From Paulinella micropora (taxonomy: Eukaryota; Cercozoa; Imbricatea; Euglyphida; Paulinellidae): 64,000 bases of DNA. Below the pieces are notes generated by a model that made no database searches, was not told the DNA's origin, and worked only from the letters and a program-made list of their open reading frames with translations. Shown here one piece after another: positions 51,137 through 59,835 of the stretch. Each line of letters opens with the position of its first letter. Within the stretch, counting starts at the first letter, position 1. The stretch lies in NCBI GenBank assembly GCA_019918135.1, contig WBZZ01001002.1:139001-203000 (forward strand). The letters run 5' to 3'. A program made the position numbers and the translations under genes.

Positions 51137-52177
51137 TCAAGGGCTCGCACTTTCCCCTCCCCCCCCCCCCCCCCCTTTCGACCAAACGCGTCTCTGCTTC
51201 TGGGGACTAAAAAAAAATTTGAAAATACCTTGGTTTCGCCCTCGTTCACCCAAGCCTCGCAATGTCGGCCATTGGCTACACAATTTTTGTTTTGAGCCTG
51301 CTATTTTTCTCTCTCCCACCTTTCTCCCCCACCTTCCTACCGCCGGCACCCCCCGACCCCTCTCCACGTCTCGCTGTTTTTTTTTGGGGGTGGGTGGGGG
51401 CCAAATTACCAGCCACAGCGCAGTGCTATCGCCTTGGTCCCACAGGCCAATCAAAACAAGCAAGCACACTAACCCCGGCACTAGCGGACAAAACAACCAG
51501 ACACACGAACAATTCAGCACATCTTCCCAGAACCGGCTCACGGAGTAGGAGCAACCGTAACCGAGCAGCAGAAAGAGGCTCAAGCACAGGAGCACGAGGG
51601 CGCTGATGCCTAGCCTGGGAATGGCAGGGTAGTGCCGCGTGCAGACGATCGCGGGCGTGAATTCTAGCGTGCAGCCACCAGCGTAAGAGTCCGTACAGAC
51701 CGCGTACACGCTGAGATTGAGGTTAGCGTTGGTACTTGCTTTCGCCCAGACCCGTGCCCTGGCCTCTCGCAGGCGGAATTGCTTGTTCGTGTCGTTCTTC
51801 GCGTGCGCCGGGGTGATGTGTGTCAGGGTTTTGGTAGAGTACACTGGGTGTGACGCTTCAAAGTAGAACTTGAAGTTGTGTGCGGCGTACCTGGGGTACA
51901 GCGTATAAACATTAAACACCTTGACAAACTGGCAGTCTGGTAGCTGTACGAACGGCTGGACCGAAAGTAAGTGTACTGCGCCTTTTCCGTACGGAACCTC
52001 CGCGTGGTGCGTGGGGGCATGGTCCGACAGGAACAAGGCCACCTCTTTTCTGTACTTACGCATCATGAACCGGGGCACGGAAATATTGCTGCCCGCTCCA
52101 GCGGGCAGCGATCCGGGCTGCTGCTGCAGGGCCGAAAGAAGCAACAACAGCAGGAGTGGTTCTGTCATAAGCAGCAT
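51137..52177 (-). CDS. Membrane protein with signal peptide and two C-terminal helices
   Basis: The 346-residue product starts MLLMTEPLLLLLLLSALQQQ. The ectodomain of about 160 residues includes LPDCQFVKVFNVYTLYP and an AVCTDSYAGGCTLEF Cys pair. Membrane helices lie at about 190-207 and 224-245, with a Cys-containing loop between them. The final 100 residues read through G/C-rich sequence and are basic, so the stop may not reflect a conserved tail. The topology matches the gene at 1058-1657. An A/T patch (taaaaaataa) precedes the start. Confidence 0.7.
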   Translation of the reverse strand: MLLMTEPLLLLLLLSALQQQPGSLPAGAGSNISVPRFMMRKYRKEVALFLSDHAPTHHAEVPYGKGAVHLLSVQPFVQLPDCQFVKVFNVYTLYPRYAAHNFKFYFEASHPVYSTKTLTHITPAHAKNDTNKQFRLREARARVWAKASTNANLNLSVYAVCTDSYAGGCTLEFTPAIVCTRHYPAIPRLGISALVLLCLSLFLLLGYGCSYSVSRFWEDVLNCSCVWLFCPLVPGLVCLLVLIGLWDQGDSTALWLVIWPPPTPKKKQRDVERGRGVPAVGRWGRKVGERKIAGSKQKLCSQWPTLRGLGERGRNQGIFKFFFSPQKQRRVWSKGGGGGGGESASP

Positions 52178-52527
52178 TTATTTTTTAAAGGTGTTTTTTC
52201 TGCCTGCCTTGGATTCTTTGTTTTTCTTTTAAAAAAAGCCTGCTGGTGAGGGCTGCTCGGCCAAAAACACAGGCGTCCATCCCCCCCCCCTCGTTCTCAA
52301 TCCCCCGCTCCCTTCCTTTTGTCCTCCATCACTTCCCTCTCTCCCACGCCCCTTCGCTCTTTCTTCACCTGTGCAGGCGGGGGGGGGGGGGGGCGGGGCC
52401 GCCATCTGTCCTGTCCTCCCACCCCCCCCCCCCCCCAATCCTCCACGTCCAGGCACTAAAAAAAGACATGACGGGGGGGGTTGAAGGGGGTAGAGGATTC
52501 GTAAGTTGGTAGAAAGCAAAGAAAGCT

Positions 52528-53934
52528 ATGTCGGAACACTCGCACGCCGCCAAGCGCCAGAAGATTGAGTCAGAAACCCAAGGTTGGCCAACCCACGCAG
52601 TTTCGTCGCTGTTTCTTTTGCCTCTAGACGTTTGGCCGTTGGTCAGGGACCTGGCGGGTGCCGAGGAAGCTAGCAGCTGGGCCCTCGTGTGCACTCACTT
52701 CCAGGCGGTTGTCAAGACGCCCGAATTCTGGACACACTTTGAGCGCGAGCTCAGGGTAGAGCTCGAACCGCACCGAAAGATCTTGATGCTGCTTGCCCCG
52801 GCCTGCCAGACCTCTGGCACGCCGCTGCACAGCCTGACTATCGCTCCTCTGTCGGAAGCGGGCCAACAGAAACTAGTGCCGCTGGTCACCTCGATCAAAG
52901 TCAAAGAGTTGACACTTAGGGGCACAATGTCGCCCCAGATTCTGCGGGCCTTCGCTGCTATTCAGGGCCTGACCCTCATCGAAAACAAACACACGGCTGC
53001 GTGTCTGGAGCAGCTGCAGAACTGTGGCTCGCTGACCTCGCTGCGCCTCGAAGGCAGCGGCCTCACCGCCAACGATTTCGACAGGATCTTGCCCAGCTTG
53101 ACGGGGCTGGTGCGCCTGGGGCTGACGTGCTGCGCAAACGTCACGGATTTGGCGCTGCAGGCGTTACGCAAATTGCACCTGCGGGCGTTGGACTTAGAAG
53201 ACTGTCTCGAAATCACCGGGACGGGGCTCCGGGGTCTACCAATAGAAGAGCTAAACCTGCGCAGACAACGATATTTCGTTGATCTGTCAGGGATTCAAGA
53301 GGCTTTCCCCACGCTCAACCGTCTCAACCGCCTGAGCCTTTACGGTTTGCGAGATTCTGCGCTGGGGCTCCTAACTCAAATAACCACCTTGCGCCACTTG
53401 GACCTACTAGAATGCCACTCCCTCCGAGGCAAACGTCTGCCCCTACTAAACACACTCGAGCTCGAAACCCTAAGGGTTACCCTCACCGACTGCCCCCCCC
53501 GCAAAACGTTGCTACATTTTCTAGGGCTTCCGGCCCTGGTCGAGCTGAGGCTGCAGGCTTGCAAGCTCACCAGCCAGGACCTCCTGCCGCTGCGGGGCTG
53601 CCTGAAGCTGAGCAAACTGCAGCTTAAAAAGTGCCACGACATCCACGACCTTGGTGTTCTACGCGGCTTTCCTGTTCTTTCCGCCTTGACTCTCTATGAA
53701 TGCAACGGCGTAGACAGTGTAGCCGGGCTGCAGAACTGTGGCTCGCTGCAGGAAATCGAATTCTTTTGGTGCAAGGGCATAACTACCATTGCAGCCTTGC
53801 AAGAATGCCGGGCGCTGCGCAAACTGGGCCTGTGGTTTATGAACCAGATCCCAGCGGCGGAGGTACAAGCCTTCCGGCAAGCAAGGCCGCAGGTAGAGGT
53901 AGCGTCGTGCCGCTCAGATCTGCGTATTGCCTGA
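52528..53934 (+). CDS. F-box/LRR protein (intact)
   Basis: The 468-residue product starts MSEHSHAAKRQKIESETQGW, with a short nuclear-type basic motif. The F-box is at about residues 28-65 (LFLLPLDVWPLVRDLAGAEEASSWALVC). About a dozen LRR units follow, many of the Cys-containing type (LVRLGLTCCANVTDLALQAL, LRALDLEDCLEITGTGLRGL, LRHLDLLECHSLRGKRLPLL, LSKLQLKKCHDIHDLGVLRG). This is the complete version of the family seen in more worn form at 7049 and 39102. It is expected to bind Skp1 through the F-box and substrates through the LRR arc. Confidence 0.85.
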   Translation: MSEHSHAAKRQKIESETQGWPTHAVSSLFLLPLDVWPLVRDLAGAEEASSWALVCTHFQAVVKTPEFWTHFERELRVELEPHRKILMLLAPACQTSGTPLHSLTIAPLSEAGQQKLVPLVTSIKVKELTLRGTMSPQILRAFAAIQGLTLIENKHTAACLEQLQNCGSLTSLRLEGSGLTANDFDRILPSLTGLVRLGLTCCANVTDLALQALRKLHLRALDLEDCLEITGTGLRGLPIEELNLRRQRYFVDLSGIQEAFPTLNRLNRLSLYGLRDSALGLLTQITTLRHLDLLECHSLRGKRLPLLNTLELETLRVTLTDCPPRKTLLHFLGLPALVELRLQACKLTSQDLLPLRGCLKLSKLQLKKCHDIHDLGVLRGFPVLSALTLYECNGVDSVAGLQNCGSLQEIEFFWCKGITTIAALQECRALRKLGLWFMNQIPAAEVQAFRQARPQVEVASCRSDLRIA

Positions 53935-54590
53935 ATTCACCCAGGACTACGTCGAAAGAAACGAGTTTGTCAAAGCCAAACGCGCAGCTCACGCACCAAC
54001 ACCAACAATGAACGAGCAACGACCCCCGCCCCCCTTCCCCAAGAAAAAACGCAAGGCCAAAGACAAGTACCGAAAAGTTGGGGGGGGGGCGTCTAGCCAA
54101 AACACAGTACCGGAAAGTTGGGGGGGGCCACCTTTGCCTATCTTGTGCCACAGGCCCCCCCCCCGTCAAAGCCCCAAGAGGAATGTCTGGGGGGCGCGGG
54201 GAAAGGAGGGAAAGGGGAGCGGAAAGGCATTCGAAAAATAAATTTTTCTCTAGCTCTTGGCAAAAAATTCTCCAAGGTTTCATTTTGCGGTGAATTTCGC
54301 GCCAAAGGTGAAAGATGCCGGAAGATACGGACGCTTGTATTTGGCCGCAAATTCCGGCATTAATTCTTTCTTTGGGTGCATTTCGGCGGGTCCTAGACAT
54401 GTTTTCGTTTTAGGCACTGATTTTAATTGATAGTCCCTCTTGCCGCAGGCTGAGCTAAAAAAAAGAAAAGTCGGGTGGTGCAGAAGTTTTTGGCCGGTGC
54501 TGCTGTGTAGTAGCGCACAGTCCCGCGAAAACGCGGGGCCTGCCCCCCCCCCGCGTTCTGCCCCTTCACACACCCCCCCCCCCCAGTCAG
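53935..54590. other. Intergenic region with inverted copy of the dispersed element
   Basis: Duplicated short blocks (accgaaaagttgggggggg at 54068 and accggaaagttgggggggg at 54110) are followed by the palindromic-element copy and C runs. No gene is supported. Confidence 0.5.
54289..54360 (-). repeat. Dispersed palindromic element, copy 5 (inverted)
   Basis: Read on the minus strand it gives tgccggaatttgcggcc and, after a spacer, ggcgcgaaattcaccgc. The second block is identical to that of copy 1 over 15 bases. Flanking ttttttgccaagag resembles the flank of copy 3. Confidence 0.6.
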
Positions 54591-55625
54591 TCATCGTCGC
54601 GCGGATGCGTCTTTTCCGCTCACAGGAAAGATGGAGTCGCTGTTGAGGCACAGCCTGCCACCGCACGTGTACACTAACCGCAGCAGTTTGTCGTTGCTGT
54701 CATGGCACTGTAAATGGAGCGCTAACTCCAGCGGGAATTCTGTCGGATTGCAAATGAGGTCGGGTGTCTTGAAAGGGACCTTGTGGTTAACTACCCCGTG
54801 CTTGCTCAGGTGCCTGACAACGAAACCCATCAGCCTGACCTGGCTGTACTTGTCTTCCCCCGTGTTCAGGTTGGTACGCAACGACCGCCCTTGCCGAGCG
54901 GCGGCGGCCAGGCACCTCAGCAGTACTCTGAGTTGGTGGTTGGGCCAAACCACCGCAAACGCCAAGACTTGGCCCGTCTCAGTAAATTGGACCGGGGCGG
55001 GGACCGACGTGAAGGCCAGCACGGCTGGGGTGGCATTACGCCGTCTCCGTTCACAGTGGCAGTCTGTTTTCAGTCTGTACACGACCGCCACTTGAGTGGC
55101 TTCTGTGCTCGACAGCCTGGGGTTTGTTCGTTTGAGCCCTAGCCAGAGCACGGCAGGGTCCGCGGTGCGGTAGGCGGGCGCTAACGTCTCTACGATCTCC
55201 AGCACCTCATCTACCCAATCCTCTGGTCCAAGTTGGTTCCAGAACTGTCCTACATGTCCGAATTCTTGCACCACCGTGTGCCCCGTTTGTTTGAACAGGC
55301 TGTATTCGTTGACTTGCGCGGCGTGCGGGCAGTGTTGCAAGGGCAGGGCCTGCTGGATGAGCTGGAACGAAATCGTCGGCGCTTGCTTGTCCTCGAGCAA
55401 ACATCTGCTTAGCCATTCCAGCGCGCTCAGCGGCAGGTTCGTCAGGTTGATGTACCAGTACTGGTCGTGCCCGAGGAGCCAGGGACTCTCCCGCGGGCTA
55501 CCTCTGTCGCCAGTATCGTGGCCAGCGCCTGTTGGTACTTGCACCACCGGACCGAGGCCATGTGTGACCTGCTTAGCGACTTTTTGGACTTTGTCTAGCA
55601 CGCCTTTCTGGACTTTGGCTAGCAT
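54591..55625 (-). CDS. Hypothetical protein, paralogue of the gene at 40238-41443
   Basis: The 344-residue product starts MLAKVQKGVLDKVQKVAKQV. Shared blocks with the paralogue are YWYINLTNLPLSALEWLSRC, the RSLRTNLN segment and LRLVYTCGGRLCLNS. It lacks the other's Pro-rich head and long basic tail, having an amphipathic N-terminal helix and a short basic end (GKDASARR). Frame intact. Function unknown; the conserved strand/helix blocks suggest one globular domain. Confidence 0.75.
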   Translation of the reverse strand: MLAKVQKGVLDKVQKVAKQVTHGLGPVVQVPTGAGHDTGDRGSPRESPWLLGHDQYWYINLTNLPLSALEWLSRCLLEDKQAPTISFQLIQQALPLQHCPHAAQVNEYSLFKQTGHTVVQEFGHVGQFWNQLGPEDWVDEVLEIVETLAPAYRTADPAVLWLGLKRTNPRLSSTEATQVAVVYRLKTDCHCERRRRNATPAVLAFTSVPAPVQFTETGQVLAFAVVWPNHQLRVLLRCLAAAARQGRSLRTNLNTGEDKYSQVRLMGFVVRHLSKHGVVNHKVPFKTPDLICNPTEFPLELALHLQCHDSNDKLLRLVYTCGGRLCLNSDSIFPVSGKDASARR

Positions 55626-55941
55626 GTCTTTTATTTAGCAAGGGGTTCAAAAATATCTTTCTGCACCGCGCCCTCTCCCCCTCCCCCGCCGTTTCTTGCT
55701 CTCTCTCTCCTTCCCCCCCCCCCGCCTTGTACTACCGACAAACGGACGGTTTCTTTTTACCGTGTGGGGGGTGGGGGGTGAGCGACACCTTTCTTAATCG
55801 AACAAAAAAGTGCCGCCCTCTTCTTGTTGGTTTTGCGCAGGTGATTGAAAACAAGACGAGAAAAGAAAAGAGGGCACAGACAACAATAGCGAAGCCTTGT
55901 TTTTGGGGGCTAGCTCCTGCGGCACGCGCCCCCCCCCCCAG

Positions 55942-56355
55942 ATGGTGCCGTGCGCGCTGCTGCTGTCGCTGCTGCTGCTCTTGTGCCAACCAGCCCAGAG
56001 CGAGCTGCGCACGTTCTGCGCGCCCAACTCGACGCGCGTGGTCGTGTACAGCGCCCTGCTGCCCAAACGGGCAGTGCAATTGTTTGTGAACCGCGCCGTC
56101 GCGCTGGCCCGGACGGCGTGCGGGCGCCTCGACACAGACATCAGCGTCAGCTGCAGGTACCAGGACGTGTGTGCCTGGTCCCTGGCCGTGAACGCCGCGT
56201 CGTGGCTGCTGGGCGCGGGCGTGCCCCTGGCCGCACACGCTACGGGCAGGCCGCGGCGGCGGTCCGTGGGCGCTGCCGTAGCAGTGTCGTGGCTGCTGTA
56301 CCTTGGCGTGGCACTGCCGCTGTCGGCCGCGGCCCACCATTGCTGGCTGGACTAG
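55942..56355 (+). CDS. Small membrane protein with signal peptide
   Basis: The 137-residue product starts MVPCALLLSLLLLLCQPAQS directly after a run of C. The short ectodomain has several Cys (RTFCAPNSTR with a sequon, ARTACGRLDT, SCRYQDVCAW). A weak hydrophobic segment (SLAVNAASWLLGAGVPLAA) and a clear C-terminal helix (VGAAVAVSWLLYLGVALPL) follow an Arg cluster (GRPRRRS). It is probably an envelope or ER membrane protein. Frame intact. Confidence 0.65.
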   Translation: MVPCALLLSLLLLLCQPAQSELRTFCAPNSTRVVVYSALLPKRAVQLFVNRAVALARTACGRLDTDISVSCRYQDVCAWSLAVNAASWLLGAGVPLAAHATGRPRRRSVGAAVAVSWLLYLGVALPLSAAAHHCWLD

Positions 56356-56435
56356 GCCCCTCCCCCCCCACGCCTTGGCGCACCAGGCACCCAAGGGGCG
56401 TGGGGGGGCAGTTTCCGGAAATGCACAGCAGGTTT

Positions 56436-56441
56436 TTTATT
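56436..56441 (-). terminator. AATAAA signal (minus strand)
   Basis: Plus-strand tttatt, about 50 bases beyond the stop of the minus-strand gene at 56488. Confidence 0.35.
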
Positions 56442-56487
56442 ATTAAAACACGTTTCGGGAAACGGCACACGATAAATCGCGTGTCGC

Positions 56488-57972
56488 TCACGGATCAAAG
56501 AAATCCAGGAAATCGTTGTTGGCCGGGCCAAGAGATTCTCCGTCGTTTTCTAGCTCGCCGAAAATAGACGGCGATGGTGGTAGCAGAGGCTGCAGACCGC
56601 TGAGAAGGGTACTTTCATCGAAACCCCCGAACAGAGGCGGCGTTTCGTACGGGGAATCTACCGGCACACCGTCCTCACGAAAGTAGCCAAACGGCGGGGA
56701 CGCAGGCTCGGCCAGATCTGCGTGCGTCGGAGAAACGTCGGCGGTCTGGCTGACCCTCCGCTTCTTCGGGGGTGAGAGCATCCCGATCGCCGGCACCACG
56801 CGAGTGAGCAACATGTCATCCTCCTCCATTTCCGGAGATTGGTAGCCCGTCACGGCACGTGCGGGCCTGTCTGGTTCCCACCTGACTGTGTAGGTCGCTC
56901 TGTCCACCGCCCGCCGCTCGGGCCGGAGCACCAGTTGTGTGATCGTGTACACGAACAGGCAGGCCTCCAGCAGCTCCGTCAGTTGGTTCAGGTCGTGCAG
57001 TTGGTTCGAAAGAAAACGCTCGCCAGAGTTCTGGAACAGGTTATCGAGCCCCGGGCTCAGGCCCTCCACCTTAACCTCGGTCGCAAACGGCGGGAACGTG
57101 AGGCTGGTGAGGGCCTCGTTCCTCACGATTTGTTGCATGACGAGCGCCAGCTGTTGCTGGTTCTGGCGGCGCTCGTGCTGGTCGGGCAGCGCAGATCGGA
57201 AGGTTACAGACTTGGTGGTTGCAGTCACAAAGATCACCTTCGACTGTCTACCCTCTCGGTACGCTTGGTCCCAGCTCGACACCCTGGCGGCCAGCTGCAA
57301 GACGGGCGACCTGTTGTGCACACGGCTGGCTTGCAGGCACCGGAGCACTCCGTTGGCACAGGCCTCCCAATCCTGCAACGACAGGAGTTTGTTGAACAGC
57401 AGCCACAGCGAATCCTTTGCTGCTGGTTCGATCCCAGACAAAACACAAAAAAGAAATTTGCGTGCCGGTATTTCTTTTCTCGGGGGGGGGGGGGGGGGTC
57501 GGCCGCGCGCGGGAGGGAGGGGGCGGGGGGGGACAAATTTCCCCCCGGGGCGGGCGCCACTCTGGGGGTGGGGGCCCGACCAGTCGTGACAGCTGCTGAA
57601 GAAGTGGAGGGGGGGCCCGACCAGTCGTGACAGCTGCTGAAGAAGTGGAGGGGGGGGGCCGACCAGCCGCGGCAGCTGCTGAAGAAGTGGAGGGGGGGGG
57701 GCCGACCAGCCGCGGCAGCTGCTGAAGAAGTGGAGGGGGGGGGGGCCGGAAGCGAGAGAGAGAGAGCAGAGGGAGTGGGTGGGGGGGAAAGAGACTGGGT
57801 GGGGAGGGGGGAAAGAGACTGGCGGGGTGGGGGGGGGGGAGCTTCTCGGCTCGTGTGTGTGTTTCTTCCAGTCAGTTCCTCTTTCGCCTCCCCCCGTTAT
57901 CCCTGCCTCTTCTTTGTGTGGTGCCCTTGGTTTTGATCTTTTCAATTCGTTTTTTGATTTCTGCTGCTGCAC
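56488..57972 (-). CDS. Hypothetical protein with acidic C-terminus; start unresolved
   Basis: The protein-like part runs from about 57435 to the stop at 56488 (IEPAAKDSLWLLFNKLLSLQD to NDFLDFFDP). The frame stays open to 57972, but that part translates C/G runs and the 40-bp repeats and has no ATG, so the true start is unknown; a spliced leader or a non-ATG start is possible. The body has helices (LNQLTELLEACLFVYTITQL), a Lys/Arg nuclear-type motif (PPKKRRVSQ) and a disordered acidic tail ending DFLDFFDP, like transcription activators or replication-protein tails. Function unknown. Confidence 0.55.
   Translation of the reverse strand: MQQQKSKNELKRSKPRAPHKEEAGITGGGERGTDWKKHTHEPRSSPPPTPPVSFPPPHPVSFPPTHSLCSLSLASGPPPLHFFSSCRGWSAPPPPLLQQLPRLVGPPPPLLQQLSRLVGPPLHFFSSCHDWSGPHPQSGARPGGKFVPPRPLPPARGRPPPPPPRKEIPARKFLFCVLSGIEPAAKDSLWLLFNKLLSLQDWEACANGVLRCLQASRVHNRSPVLQLAARVSSWDQAYREGRQSKVIFVTATTKSVTFRSALPDQHERRQNQQQLALVMQQIVRNEALTSLTFPPFATEVKVEGLSPGLDNLFQNSGERFLSNQLHDLNQLTELLEACLFVYTITQLVLRPERRAVDRATYTVRWEPDRPARAVTGYQSPEMEEDDMLLTRVVPAIGMLSPPKKRRVSQTADVSPTHADLAEPASPPFGYFREDGVPVDSPYETPPLFGGFDESTLLSGLQPLLPPSPSIFGELENDGESLGPANNDFLDFFDP
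57579..57740 (+). repeat. Four tandem repeats of about 40 bp
   Basis: gaccagtcgtgacagctg/ctgaagaagtggagggg occurs four times, the last two with cgcggc in place of cgtgac. Length differences come from the G run at the end of each unit. Confidence 0.85.
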
Positions 57973-58312
57973 CCTCTTTTGTCATGACTTGAGTTCGAAA
58001 GGCATCTGGTCTGAGCCCTTGGATCCCTCTTTTCTTGATGTTTGGCGGATCCCATTTATATTCGCAGAGGATCAGGTCAAATCGACGAATCTGTTTCTTA
58101 GGCAATACTTCTAGTGTAAAGCAGTTGTCCAGCCACACGATCTGCGCGTTCCAGTCTTGGCTGTCGCTGCTGGTAAGCGCGCAATGGGCGAGAGAGTCGG
58201 CGTCTAGACAATCGTTGGTTCCGTAGGGCGTGCCGGGCAGGTCGGGCTGATTTGTTTTGTCTATGTAAAAAAACTCGTGATGTTCACGCTCGTTTCTACC
58301 TGGTCTTTGCAT
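57872..58312 (-). CDS. Hypothetical protein, overlapping the stop of its upstream neighbour
   Basis: The ATG at 58312 overlaps the stop of the preceding gene by one base (TGATG). The product of about 146 residues begins MQRPGRNEREHHEFFYID. It has a D/N-rich globular part (CLDADSLAHCALTSSDSQDW, RRFDLILCEYKWDP) and a basic, Arg/Gly-rich tail. Either a separate overlapping gene or the second half of the upstream one. No family is recognised. Confidence 0.55.
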   Translation of the reverse strand: MQRPGRNEREHHEFFYIDKTNQPDLPGTPYGTNDCLDADSLAHCALTSSDSQDWNAQIVWLDNCFTLEVLPKKQIRRFDLILCEYKWDPPNIKKRGIQGLRPDAFRTQVMTKEGAAAEIKKRIEKIKTKGTTQRRGRDNGGRRKRN

Positions 58313-59217
58313 CAACGTCTCTTTCTCCCTTTTTTCAAATCCCGGCGGCGTTTCTGCGTCCTTTGAAACAGCGTCGTATCAAACCGGCACAACGCCGCGC
58401 TGTAGTCCTTCACAGAAGATGGGCCAGGCGCTTTGAAATCGCAATTAGCTACTAGCGCAAAGCCGTACGGTGGAAAACGCACTACAAACAGTCTTTCGTT
58501 CGCCGCCACGACGACCCAAGGAAATTCCTCTTTTTGGTCATGCTTTTCGTACCAGCCTATTTGCACGCGTTCTTGGAATTGGCAGAAGATCTCATTTGGC
58601 AAAACATTGCTAACCGGCTCAATTACATCTTCCCTTAAGGACTTGAGGTTGCTGGCGACGTTGTTTCTTCTGCCTGCTTTAGCACTGTTCGCAACCGTGA
58701 ACAGGAGCGTGTGGCTCTCCCAGAACGGTTGGTGTCTGTCCCAATACTGCGTGTTTTGCCGCGCGCTCGTAAACAGATGCAGATGGTCCTGGAACATAAG
58801 CGGCAGACCGGTGATGGCGACAAACATGGTAGCTACCCCCTGTAGCTTGGCTGCTTCTTTCTCCAGGCCTGCCAACAAACCAACGTCCTGTCGCAAATTT
58901 CCACAGCTAGGGACTACGAGAAGGCACCTGTCCTTAACCGAAATGTCTTGGCCGCCCAAGCAAACTGCCCAACCGGGTTCTTGAGGGTCTGCCCAGTGTT
59001 GCGGCACCACGCGATTTTCGCCCTTTTGCGACAGTGCCAGGTAGCCGTCCGGTAAACTTTGGTTTAGGCGCGCCAGCTCTTTATTAATACCGTCGCTGTT
59101 TAGCAGCAAGACGAGCTGCGTGGCTTTGTTTCTGTGCTGTAGATCCACTAGTTCCAGGCTCAGGTCTAGCCTTTTGCGCTCGGGCACAAAGCCCGTTTCG
59201 TGCTCGTGAAATTTCAT
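58312..59217 (-). CDS. Hypothetical protein
   Basis: The 301-residue product starts MKFHEHETGFVPERKRLDLS. An A/T patch (tttaataaatc on the minus strand) lies just before the ATG. Alpha/beta segments (ATQLVLLLNSDGINKELARL, CLLVVPSCGNLRQDVGLLAG, GVATMFVAITGLPLMF) and a later strand pair (FPWVVVAANERLFVVRFPP) suggest one globular fold. The end is very basic (RTQKRRRDLKKGRKRR). No motif is recognised. Confidence 0.65.
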   Translation of the reverse strand: MKFHEHETGFVPERKRLDLSLELVDLQHRNKATQLVLLLNSDGINKELARLNQSLPDGYLALSQKGENRVVPQHWADPQEPGWAVCLGGQDISVKDRCLLVVPSCGNLRQDVGLLAGLEKEAAKLQGVATMFVAITGLPLMFQDHLHLFTSARQNTQYWDRHQPFWESHTLLFTVANSAKAGRRNNVASNLKSLREDVIEPVSNVLPNEIFCQFQERVQIGWYEKHDQKEEFPWVVVAANERLFVVRFPPYGFALVANCDFKAPGPSSVKDYSAALCRFDTTLFQRTQKRRRDLKKGRKRR

Positions 59218-59835
59218 GCCAGGACAGATTTATTAAAAAGAGTCAAACGCGGGGGAGAAAAGCAAACACACGCGCGCTGAAATCCCCCCCTTCCCATCCC
59301 AGAGGCCCCAAAATCATTCGGAGGCAACACCCCCCAAGAGTTTTCGGGGTTCTGTCCGGGCCCCAAAATCATTCGGAGGCAACACCCCCAAGAGTTTTCG
59401 GGGTTCTGTCCGGGCCCCAAAAAAAAGCTAGCAGCCTTCGCAGGATGTTGCGACTTGGAAGAAGGGGCGTTCATGTTGGTGCTGGAATGGGGAGGGCCTG
59501 ACGGCTCAGGTGGCGTCGGGGCCACCTTGATGCAGCATGCCAGCTGCCCTGCTCCCGGGACAAAAACCGCTTGTTGTCCCTCCCCCCCCCCCATATCACA
59601 CACTGTGCCTGAAACTTTCGAGCACAATTCGGGATGGGGGCCGGCCCCCATTCTTTTTTTGAGGGGGGGGGCCGCAACACGCACGATACTACGACAGGCA
59701 CCTTCAAGGACATTTTTTCAGATCAGCAACACACACCCACCCGCAAAAAAAGACATCTGCACACACGCACCGACAATCATACAGCGTTGTTGGTGTGGTA
59801 CAGGCCCGACTGACTGCGCCCAGCATCTTCAAGGC
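59218..59835. other. Divergent spacer
   Basis: The region between divergent starts holds the tandem repeat at 59304, G/C runs and short A-rich blocks. No gene is supported. Confidence 0.5.
59304..59417 (+). repeat. Two tandem copies of a 57-bp unit
   Basis: ggccccaaaatcattcgg, then aacacccccaagag, then ttttcggggttctgtccg occurs twice back to back, differing by one C. Confidence 0.85.
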
